Origin: Adiantum capillus-veneris
Lineage: Eukaryota; Streptophyta; Polypodiopsida; Polypodiales; Pteridaceae
NCBI GenBank assembly: GCA_014529385.2
Contig: CM043953.1
Span: 69,544,372 to 69,608,371, forward strand
Direction: 5' to 3'
DNA: 64,000 bases
Shown here: one piece after another, positions 56,959-64,000 of the stretch
Layout: every line of letters begins with the position of its first letter
How positions within the stretch are numbered: the first letter of the stretch is position 1
Notes under the pieces: generated by a model
Seen by the model: the letters and a program-made list of their open reading frames with translations, nothing else
The model's database searches: none
Told to the model about the DNA's origin: nothing
Program-made: the position numbers and the translations under genes

Positions 56959-57213
56959 TCCCCTCCTTTTCAAAATGAGGTACTGATACCGAACTGTATG
57001 GCGTCGAGGGAGATCGCCAACAGCATCCGGAATCTTGGAAGGGACTCTTCGCCGGCCCACTCTGATGTGTGGGTTGTGCGGTACTTGAACTTCATAAAGG
57101 TCTGCAACGCTTGCTTCTTTGGGCCGCGCCGAAAGCGAGAAAATCTTTTGAATCTCCTTCCTTGCTTCAACTTCGTCTAGAGTCGTGCTTCTTTCATCTT
57201 CAAGAATCTCCAT
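56878..57213 (-). CDS. Unidentified 111-codon ORF before the polypurine tract of element B
   Basis: The frame reads MEILEDERSTTLDEVEARKE, FSLSARPKEASVADLYEVQV and VGRRRVPSKIPDAVGDLPRR, then crosses the polypurine tract and ends in the LTR. The part upstream of the tract looks protein-like (mixed charged, few low-complexity runs). No domain recognised. It might be the residue of a pol C-terminus or an accessory reading frame. Confidence 0.35.
   Translation of the reverse strand: MEILEDERSTTLDEVEARKEIQKIFSLSARPKEASVADLYEVQVPHNPHIRVGRRRVPSKIPDAVGDLPRRHTVRYQYLILKRRGCHVTHPNPMCPWTSYSMIRVQSVQSV
56959..56971 (-). promoter_or_regulatory. Polypurine tract of element B
   Basis: Coding strand gaaaaggagggga abuts the LTR start TGTCACG. 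Confidence 0.75.
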
Positions 57214-57355
57214 GGCTGAAAATTATTGAAACCATTTCCAACACAAAACCATGAACATACCCATTCCATGTAAAGTGAGTGGAAAAAATCTTGTCTTCTC
57301 TAAAGACTGTGTATGCAATGTAGATGAACATAGAGACGGAGTGACAACCCGTTCA

Positions 57356-58480
57356 TCAAACACATGCAAACAATAAGATCGAATCTCTCTTTTGATCTAA
57401 AGCAATCAACTGTGGTAAAACACAATGGAAATGCCCACGCTTGGTGCTCATACTTTTATGTGCTCGTTCGGAAACTGTGTCATGCCAAGGAAGAGACATG
57501 GAATGTGTCTTCCTGACATACATACTTTTCAGCTTTTCATGAAAAATCCGCATACATTCGTGCTCATCCATGAGAGAAACGTGCTCAACATACAATATGT
57601 CATGCCTAGGAAAAGGGATCACATAACGATGCTGACGAAAATACAGGAAACGATCACGAATGAAACACTCGAACAATGCGTGCGTATCAATCATGCGAAC
57701 ACATAATACTTCCTGTAAGGGTTCTTTGGACCAAGTCTCGAGAGCCAAGATCGGTTCTTCTTGAATGATCGAATCGTCCTGTGGGGGTTCTTTGGACCTC
57801 GACTCGAAAGCCAAGATCGGATCTTCGTGATTGATTGAATCTACAACGAGGTTAGCTTCGCTAGGGAAAGCATCCACTAATACATCATCCTTGTGAACAA
57901 TCACATCATCTTCGTGAGAAATCACATCTTGATCATGCAAATCATCATGCTTGTTATTGTCATCCAAACCATCATGCAAATCATTATCATTCAAATCATC
58001 ATGCTTCTCATAATCATGCAAGTTCTGTGTGTCATGCTGTAGAGAAAAAGAGACTGAGAGAGTCTCCTTATCCCGAATCCTTTCAATCTTGTCCTGCATA
58101 TTAGCAATGAGAGATGGAGAATGAGCAATGTCCTCTCCATGAATGACAATAGGAGAACCACTTGTGGCATTGAGAGTTATAGTGTTAGTCATAAAATCCA
58201 TGAGAGCGTCATTATCACGAAACCATCGAATGTCCAAAATCATATCACATCCTGAGAGAGGAAAAACAACAAATCTTCTAGTGAAGGCAGTCTGTTGAAT
58301 TGCAAACAACACATTAAGGCACTCCTCCGTGATGAGAGCGTCCATACCGGAACGAAAGCCAGAGACCTCGATAGGAGATCTCGGACTAACTTCCAGGTGG
58401 GCTCTCTCAACAAGAGAGGAACTGATCACATCATGCATACTACCTGGGTCAAACAATATGACAAAACGGTGGCCCGACAT
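57356..58480 (-). CDS. Element B aspartic protease with acidic C-terminal extension
   Basis: 374 open codons, the longest frame in the window. Residues 1-110 are a retropepsin: HRFVILFDPGSMHDVISSSL carries the active-site position as D-P-G (usual D-S/T-G), and VVFPLSGCDMILDIRWFRDN matches the conserved D-x-I-L-G-x-x-W block. Residues about 150-210 are an Asp/His/Asn-rich run (HDDLNDNDLHDGLDDNNKHD). A duplicated DPILAFESRSKEPPQD / EPILALETWSKEPLQE follows. The last 120 residues (FLYFRQHRYVIPFPRHDILY) are unassigned. The frame is shared with the zinc-knuckle ORF upstream, separated by one TAA (about 58523). No RT follows. Confidence 0.75.
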   Translation of the reverse strand: MSGHRFVILFDPGSMHDVISSSLVERAHLEVSPRSPIEVSGFRSGMDALITEECLNVLFAIQQTAFTRRFVVFPLSGCDMILDIRWFRDNDALMDFMTNTITLNATSGSPIVIHGEDIAHSPSLIANMQDKIERIRDKETLSVSFSLQHDTQNLHDYEKHDDLNDNDLHDGLDDNNKHDDLHDQDVISHEDDVIVHKDDVLVDAFPSEANLVVDSINHEDPILAFESRSKEPPQDDSIIQEEPILALETWSKEPLQEVLCVRMIDTHALFECFIRDRFLYFRQHRYVIPFPRHDILYVEHVSLMDEHECMRIFHEKLKSMYVRKTHSMSLPWHDTVSERAHKSMSTKRGHFHCVLPQLIALDQKRDSILLFACV

Positions 58481-58522
58481 ACGACCATAACATTTAATGA
58501 GAGAATCATCAATGGGAGGGTC

Positions 58523-59020
58523 CTAAGAAACTTGGGGCACACTCGTGTTATCATTAATTGCATTGACAGAGGAAGTGGATTCTGTGGATTCTTTAGATTC
58601 ATTTGATTCAAGCTTAGGACATGTTCTTTTTATGTGACCCTTAATGTGACAATGAAAACAACGACCTTCCTTAGAATAAGTGCTTTGCTCTTCCGACGTG
58701 ATGTATCCTCCTATAATTCCTTGTGCTACCTTTTCATATGGAGTAAGCTTAGGTTTAGCAATTGTGTTAGCCTTACCCTTAGATTCATTGGAAGAATTCT
58801 TTTCTGAGAGATTGTAGGAAGATTGGTTAGAAGAGTTACCATTCTTACCGTTCTTATCGTTCTGAGGGTTCTGAGAAGTCTGCGAGGTACTTGTGGAAGT
58901 CTTGTTCTCCTTAGGCTTTCCCTTGTTGTGCTTCATCTCCTGTGCGAGAGCAATTGCTACCGCCTTGTTGAGATGGATTGGATCGAGTACTTCGACATCG
59001 TATTTGATATACTCGTCCAA
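58523..59020 (-). CDS. Element B gag C-terminal part with zinc knuckle
   Basis: 165 codons: DEYIKYDVEVLDPIHLNKAV and AIALAQEMKHNKGKPKENKT, a Ser/Asn-rich linker, then CFHCHIKGHIKRTC (C-x2-C-x4-H-x4-C). Typical gypsy gag tail. In a different frame from 59489-59211. Confidence 0.8.
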   Translation of the reverse strand: MDEYIKYDVEVLDPIHLNKAVAIALAQEMKHNKGKPKENKTSTSTSQTSQNPQNDKNGKNGNSSNQSSYNLSEKNSSNESKGKANTIAKPKLTPYEKVAQGIIGGYITSEEQSTYSKEGRCFHCHIKGHIKRTCPKLESNESKESTESTSSVNAINDNTSVPQVS

Positions 59021-59210
59021 TCCAAAGAGAAAAACCTCTTAACGCTCATCATCCGATTTTCATAATTGAGTGCCTAGCTGCAAAACACGATTAGAAAAAG
59101 ACATAACCGGTATACCATTTTGCTTAAGAGAGCGCCAATCGTCCTTCAATCGTGCGAGGTACTGAGGTGGCATAAACCGCGCCTTGAGCTTGTCTTGGAA
59201 ATCAGCCCAA

Positions 59211-59489
59211 CTAAAAGAGAGGCGTGAATTCGTCGGCTGCCTCTAGGTGCGTGGCTAGCTGTGCCTCTTGCCATGCGTGGTACCAATTGATGGCATCACC
59301 GGCAAGGTACATAGCTGCCGTCAAAACTTTCCTATTTCCTGTCTTCTTAGTTGTCGCAAAATAAGCATTAAATTGATGCAACCAAGAATGAATAACCGTA
59401 GTATCCATCTTACCGTCACACTTACTGAAAGTCAATGACTGGATGGTTGGAATCCGCATCGTGGCTTTCGCAACTTGATGAACTTCCAT
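59211..59489 (-). CDS. Element B gag core (Retrotrans_gag type)
   Basis: 92 codons with GKMDTTVIHSWLHQFNAYFA, KVLTAAMYLAGDAINWYHAW and ATHLEAADEF, matching the region around the conserved W-x3-W of gypsy gag. Between 59211 and 59020 further gag sequence continues in another frame (FQDKLKARFMPPQYLARLKD). Frameshifted from both neighbours. Confidence 0.82.
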   Translation of the reverse strand: MEVHQVAKATMRIPTIQSLTFSKCDGKMDTTVIHSWLHQFNAYFATTKKTGNRKVLTAAMYLAGDAINWYHAWQEAQLATHLEAADEFTPLF

Positions 59490-60039
59490 GATCTTTGGGT
59501 GGTTCGGTCCTCGAGGCTAGCACTTGGGAAATAAATTCTTGAGTGCGTAGCTCCCTTTGAGCTTCACGCTCGGCCTCCAAGGCCGCGCTTTGTGCTGCCG
59601 CTTCCTCCTTTCTTAGTTCTTTTCTTTCTTTTCTTGCGTCGCGTTCGCGTTCTAAAGCAAGGCGCTTGTCTTCCTGTTGTGCGGTAAGTCTGGTGTTTCT
59701 TTCGTCGCGCTCGCGGTCCTTGGCTTCTTGTTCACGGTCCTTAGCTGCTTGTTCTGCGGCAATTCTTGCAATTCTGTTGTCGCGCTCACGGTCCCTAGCT
59801 TCTCGTTGTTCTGCTTTGCTTGCGAGTTGTGCCAATGCAACTCGATTCGTTTCTTGTTGTTGTGCCATCATGTCCAACATCGACTTGACCATCATCTCCA
59901 TAGGAGTGAGTACAACTCGTGGCGTAGATGGCGAAGGGGGAGGGTCGAAAAAGTCTCCTTGTGGGAAAAAATCTTCGCCGCCTCTCTCATGCTCATCACC
60001 TGTATGCGAAGTATCCATTCCGCTTCGGGTGACGACCAT
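59422..60039 (-). CDS. Element B gag N-terminal, highly charged coiled coil
   Basis: 205 codons. It starts MVVTRSGMDTSHTGDEHERG and includes LTPMEMMVKSMLDMMAQQQE, then about 100 residues rich in Arg/Glu/Lys/Ala with strong heptad character (REARDRERDNRIARIAAEQA, LALERERDARKERKELRKEE). Overlaps the gag core frame by 68 bases. MVVTRSG is a common start of gypsy gag proteins. The leader from the primer-binding site to this ATG is about 440 bases. Confidence 0.8.
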   Translation of the reverse strand: MVVTRSGMDTSHTGDEHERGGEDFFPQGDFFDPPPSPSTPRVVLTPMEMMVKSMLDMMAQQQETNRVALAQLASKAEQREARDRERDNRIARIAAEQAAKDREQEAKDRERDERNTRLTAQQEDKRLALERERDARKERKELRKEEAAAQSAALEAEREAQRELRTQEFISQVLASRTEPPKDHGSSSSCESHDADSNHPVIDFQ

Positions 60040-60480
60040 GCACTATGATCTTTGGTTCTTAAGTTCACGAGGAACTTGGGTTCTTGAGGGTCGTGGTTCT
60101 TGGGTTCTTGGGTTCTTGAGGATCTTGAGGTTCTTGAGGTGTTCTTTCGCTTGCAAATCGCGTTGGAGAAGGATCTTCTCTTCACCCGAGTTCTATTGCT
60201 TTCTGCGGGCTCACCCCTTGGCGGCCTTGCGCTCACACCAAGGTTGCTTTTTCCCACCTCACGTCGATTGGCTGGCCGCTAAGTGCACGGTCCGCTCTCA
60301 ATGAGTGAAAAGAGACACAAGGGGAGGCTGGACAAGCCCTTCTTTCTTGGGATTCCTGTCACTCTTCAACAAAACACGATTAGGAATCGACAGCCCAAGC
60401 GAACTTGGGTTCGTGCGACCTCAACAAGCAAAAAAAAATTCTTGTGGTTCTTTCCTTGAGTGATACAGAACACTGCCAAA

Positions 60481-60493
60481 GCTCTGATACCAA
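60481..60493 (-). promoter_or_regulatory. Primer-binding site of element B
   Basis: Coding strand TTGGTATCAGAGC directly after the LTR end ...CACCTAACA. Confidence 0.85.
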
Positions 60494-61680
60494 TGTTAGG
60501 TGCAGCGGAATGAATGTTTGCGCTTTGCTCAAGATGAGTGCTCCAAACTGTGCTCAAGGTTCCTACTGTTCTTATGGAAGGGAGAGCCTTCCGTTCTTAA
60601 TGGAAAGTGCTATGATCACAAACAAAATGAATGGACACTGTGCGTGCAAGTGTATGAGACTGAGAGATAGAGAGAGAAGAGAGATACGACACCAGAGACG
60701 ACGTAAAACACTCCTCCGAAGGCCCCACTCTCGTTGGCGAGAGTGGTCTACTTATTGATTGCACAAAGTGGTACAATGACGATGCAATGGACTGATGCAA
60801 CGTGGGACTATGCCGATGACGACGGCGGGGACGACGACGACAACTTTAGGGCTGAAATCGGTGGTCTTCCTACTGCTGAAATCTGCAAATCTTTGGGCTG
60901 TTTTGGGTGGCTGAAAATGACTGTTTTGGCTGCGTTTTCATGGGCTGAAAATGGGGGAACTTCTGCAACCAATGGGAATGAATCTGCTACCTCTTGTGTA
61001 TGCTGAAAACGCTGAGTATTCTGCTGCAGAGTAGGCTGAAAACAAAAACGCTGGTGTTGCCTTGTCGCTAGCAAAAACGCTAGCTTGATGCCTCCAAAAA
61101 CGCTGATGGGCTGAACTGGAAACGCTAGCAAAACTGATGCTTCTGCTGGCGATTGGGTGGATCTGCAAACGCTAGGGGACTTGGGAGATGATGGCGATCA
61201 TGCAAGGAATGAAAACGCCAAGGCTGAAGTGCAGTGAGGATGGGGATGCAAAAACGCTAGGGGTGCTGAGGGGTTCCTGTTGAGAAGTTGCGTGTTGAGC
61301 GGGAAGCTCCTGCTGCCTCTTCTGCCAGAAAGTGCTAACTTGGGTTTGCTTATATATTAACTTAGCAAAATTGCCCTACCTACTTTTGTCTGAAAGTCAC
61401 TTAAAAATAATAAGTGAAAATACCAAAAATAGGGAAAATAGGCTAAATCACCGGAAAATTTCCCTGATTGAATCTGATGGATTCTGAAGGGAATACTGAT
61501 GATCATGCTGTGTGCAACCAGAGGATATGCATCTATGCTAAGTGACTGGGCATGCACGGTCTACGAATAGACTCACAAAAGTGCCAGATCACTGCTAATC
61601 TAGACTTGACTGGACTGATTGAAGTCTGATCATGCTGTAGCTTGTCCACGGACACATAGGGTTGGATGTGTGACGTGACA
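60494..61680 (-). repeat. 5' LTR of element B
   Basis: Plus strand TGTTAGGTGCAGCGGAATGA ... TGTGTGACGTGACA. Contains the same aaaacgctag-like words as the 3' copy (61000-61260). Confidence 0.9.
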
Positions 61681-62221
61681 TGAGTGATTGGGAAATTGCC
61701 GGCAATAGTCACAACTGTTCAGCTTCCAAGCGGGAAGACCAAGGGGCAAGCCCCGCTGTCCAAGATTTGCGCCAAAAGATGGCGGAAGTGGCGATGAAAA
61801 CGTTGGTCCAAAGGTTGCTGTTTTGCCCAAAAAAATGCTAGGAATGCTGGCTGCTATCCTGCCCAAAAATGCTAGGTTTAGGGCTGAAAAACGCAGATCA
61901 GTGGGCTGCCGTCCTGCAAAAACGCTAGATCCACAGGCTGGCTGAAAAAGCGCTGATGCAAGGGAGTCCCTCCTGCAAAAAACGCTAGGCCAAGGATGGG
62001 GAAAAACGCAAGGCAGAGGAGAGGGCAGGTGGTGGCGATGAGGCAGAGGGAGGGAAGGCGCTAGTAGAGGGTGCAGAAGATCATGCAGATCCACAAAACG
62101 CTAGGGCTGAAGCAAAAAACGTTGGTCCCAAAAAAAAACACTGGTAGAGAGGGAAATCCTTCGCGATGAAAAGCTCTCAAGAGTCCTCCTAGGTGTAGGC
62201 GATGGCAGATCTAAGCCTAGA
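61681..62221. other. Leader region of element A, rich in aaaacgctag-like words
   Basis: No coding sequence. About ten words of the type aaaaacgctag(g) occur between 61827 and 62125, like those in the element B LTR. The minus frame 61630-62094 is Pro/Leu-rich and lacks domains. Confidence 0.5.
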
Positions 62222-62233
62222 GCTCTGATACCA
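62222..62233 (-). promoter_or_regulatory. Primer-binding site of element A
   Basis: Coding strand TGGTATCAGAGC directly at the LTR end ...CTCTCACA. Confidence 0.85.
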
Positions 62234-62255
62234 TGTGAGAGTGAGCAGCAGAAGG

Positions 62256-62336
<81 letters not shown>

Positions 62337-62708
62337 GATGGACACACAAGAGACAGATGGAAAAGACTAGCAAGCTGCAATAACTCCAGATGGCAAAAAC
62401 TGCTTTGTACAAGATATGAATGGGAGAGTGTATCCCCCCTCTCCTATATAGAGGAGAATAGGGAGTAGGTAGGGTAGACTAGAAGCCCCAACGACCATGC
62501 ACAAAAAACCCATAAATGAGGAACAAATGGAAAAGGACCACAATAGGTTCGCGGCCGGGCAAAGTGCTGAGAAAAACCCTAAAATGTGCCTGAAGATCCC
62601 TGTCCAACAGGTGTACGGGTGGCCAACCCACAACCAAGGGCCAATGCACGTGATGTGTGTGAAGCCTGTAGGCAGGGTGCGAAGCATTTGGAGATGAAGA
62701 ATCTAACA
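62234..62708 (-). repeat. 5' LTR of element A
   Basis: Plus strand TGTGAGAGTGAGCAGC ... GAAGAATCTAACA. Includes a GA tract at about 62260-62331 and a TATA-like tcctatatagagg at 62442-62454. Confidence 0.92.
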
Positions 62709-62843
62709 ACTAATGCCAGAGGTTTTGGGATATCTATTTGCTAATATTCTCATTTTGGAGGGTCACTTTGAAGGACCAGATTGAGCGCTTGTGGATTGCC
62801 AAAAAAGATTCCACGGTGTTGTCTACTATAGAAGTCTTGGGCG
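62709..62843 (+). pseudogene. Element C gag, continuation after element A
   Basis: The gypsy gag resumes with RFWDIYLLIFSFWRVTLKDQ and IERLWIAKKDSTVLSTIEVL. It corresponds to SFRGVTSKDQIERFCFGLPK in the duplicate at 63504. It ends abruptly where LTR-B-like sequence begins. Confidence 0.75.
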
Positions 62844-63467
62844 TTATTGCATCTGCATCATAACCCAGCGTTTTGCAGATTCACCGCGACGGAACATCAA
62901 GAACAATCAGCATTTTCAGTTTTCTTCCATAGACACCACAGATCAAGTTCTGAACCTCGCAGATCTCACCTTCTGGTAGCAGTTCCTCGCCGCACGGTCA
63001 GTTTCTGCAAGGTTTACAATTTCAGCCTGAAAAACGCAGATTTCAGCATGTGCGTTTTCAGCGCGTCGTCGTCGCATCGACATAGAGTCAGAATTCAGCA
63101 GATAAAGATTTGCAGATTTCAGCCTTTAGCAGCTTTTGATTTCAGCCCGTCTCGTCGTCGACGACATCGTCGGCAAGTCCAAGCATTGTAGAGATTTGTG
63201 CAATCATAAGTAGACCGCTCTCGCCATAGAGAGTGGGGCCTTCGGAGGAGGGTTTTACAATGTCTCTGGTGTCGTATCTCTCTTCTCTCTCTATCTCTCA
63301 GTCTCATACACTTGCATGCATAGTGTCCATTCACTTTGTTATGATCATTGCACTCTCTCATTAAGAACGGAAGGCTCTCCCTTCTATAAGAACAAAAGGA
63401 ACCTTGAGCACAGTTCGTAGCACTCATCTTGAGCAGAGCGCAAACATTCATTCCGCTGCACCTAACA
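62844..63467 (+). repeat. Truncated element B LTR, reverse orientation
   Basis: From about 63185 to 63467 it is the reverse complement of 60494-60775 (ccgctgcacctaaca, gagcacagttcgtagcactc, agtggggccttcggaggagg). More diverged B-LTR-like words (gcagatttcagc, cgtcgtcgtcg) extend left to about 62850. It ends at CCTAACA (63467). Confidence 0.8.
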
Positions 63468-63473
63468 TTGGAT

Positions 63474-63842
63474 GACTAATGCTAGAGGTTTTGGGATATC
63501 TATTTGCCAATATTCTCGTTTCGGGGAGTCACTTCGAAGGACCAGATTGAGAGGTTTTGTTTTGGATTGCCAAAAAAGATTCCACGGTATTGTCTACAAC
63601 AGAAGTCTGACTCCATTCAGAGACTTATGGGACATGCCAAGCAAGGTTTTGGTATGCATGCTGGCTCATTGACCTATCGTACATAGAAGTGTCCATCTCA
63701 ACATGGCAAGAGTCTTCTAGGGAACCGAATGAACGTTCATCAAAGGATTTCGGAGAAGTAAGAAAATCAGATGATAGTACATCTAAGGGTACCGACGAAG
63801 CAGGGAAATCTATTGATGATCTATCAGAGAATACTGACGATT
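63474..63842 (+). pseudogene. Second copy of gypsy gag segment, with acidic/Ser-rich tail
   Basis: actaatgctagaggttttgg at 63476 repeats 62709. The frame 63504-63686 reads SFRGVTSKDQIERFCFGLPK, RYCLQQKSDSIQRLMGHAKQ and GMHAGSLTYRT, a better-preserved gag end than at 62709. After a stop it continues in a Ser/Asp/Lys-rich tail (WQESSREPNERSSKDFGEVR, DDSTSKGTDEAGKSIDDLSE) until the copia LTR at 63843. Confidence 0.75.
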
Positions 63843-64000
63843 TAGTGATGTGTGAACGCACTTAGGACCGTCGGGATATTTTTTCCCTAACTAGGAGGTT
63901 TTTTCTCCGTGCATTGTATATACGCCCATCACTCTAGGGCTATCTTATCTTTCCATTGCACGTTAAGTAATACTACTCTCTGTTGTGTACCTTGAGCTTC
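63843..64000 (+). repeat. Copia LTR (same family), 5'-truncated, runs off the window
   Basis: tagtgatgtgtgaacgcact onward matches the copia LTR at 15740-15900. The first ~20 LTR bases are missing and the end lies outside the window. Confidence 0.88.

Larger units (their letters stand above)
55796..61680 (-). mobile_element. Element B: gag-protease LTR retroelement without RT or integrase
   Basis: LTRs of about 1.16 and 1.19 kb (55796-56958 and 60494-61680) flank 3.5 kb. A tRNA-Met-type primer-binding site (60481-60493) and a purine tract (56959-56971) are placed for the minus strand. The interior holds a long charged N-terminal gag, gag core, zinc knuckle and aspartic protease with an acidic extension. 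No RT, RNase H or integrase motif is present. The flanks cttgt (55791-55795) and tgagt (61681-61685) do not match, so no target duplication is seen. It sits within element A. Confidence 0.85.

Noticed and set aside
59666-60304. 212-codon plus-strand ORF
   Set aside because: Antisense of the highly charged element B gag; the Ser/Arg/Cys-rich peptide is a shadow.
61630-62094. 154-codon minus-strand ORF in the element A leader
   Set aside because: Pro/Leu/Ser-rich with repeated CGCTAG-derived words. It crosses the presumed A/B junction and has no domain.

Overview
This window is eukaryotic, repeat-dominated nuclear DNA from a land plant. Evidence: Ty1/copia and Ty3/gypsy LTR retrotransposons with plant-type primer-binding sites complementary to initiator-Met tRNA, a plant-type hAT transposase remnant (BED finger, DUF659, hAT dimerisation region), very long CT/GA microsatellites, poly-C/poly-G runs and no dense ORF packing. 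One gypsy gag carries a variant knuckle (C-x2-C ... H-x4-C followed by a GKGGMQKL-type motif) that I associate with retroelements of mosses, lycophytes and ferns. A seed-free plant, perhaps a fern, is my best guess; this is inference, not proof. I see no intact host gene, rRNA, tRNA, CRISPR array or bacterial feature.

Layout. 1-5 kb: microsatellites, a 171-bp tandem array and a perfect 30-bp hairpin. 5.4-9.2 kb: a Ty3/gypsy pol fragment on +, a probable LTR start at 6908, and a ~157-bp minisatellite. 9235-12123: a small non-autonomous LTR element with 320-bp LTRs, PBS, polypurine tract and a 182-bp tandem duplication in its 3' LTR. 12-15.7 kb: decayed, unidentified ORFs. 15.7-18.4 kb: a 3'-truncated copia copy on +. 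18.4-29.5 kb: mostly non-coding, with a ~286-bp spaced palindrome motif, an AT-rich repeat array, a 42-bp coiled-coil minisatellite and a 104-bp-arm inverted repeat (27765-28036).

30.2-45.8 kb appears to be one old locus, a kinase-like sequence followed by a coiled-coil ORF, exploded by two retrotransposons. A gypsy element (30645-38998, +) carries target duplication aatgt, and a copia element (40658-45783, -) carries target duplication attta. 46.1-48.2 kb is a decayed hAT transposase on -. 48.2-52.7 kb is non-coding.

53.0-64 kb is a nested stack. A gypsy gag (+) is interrupted by a gag-only LTR element, here called A (54172-62708, -, target duplication actaa). A in turn contains a gag-protease-only LTR element, here called B (55796-61680, -). 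To the right lie a reversed fragment of the B LTR flanked by a duplicated piece of gypsy gag, and at the window edge a third copy of the copia LTR.

All coding regions are broken or non-autonomous. Any activity would depend on proteins supplied from elsewhere. I found no clear undescribed system. The most unusual items are the gag-protease element B and its relation to A, the split kinase-like gene, and the long inverted repeat.
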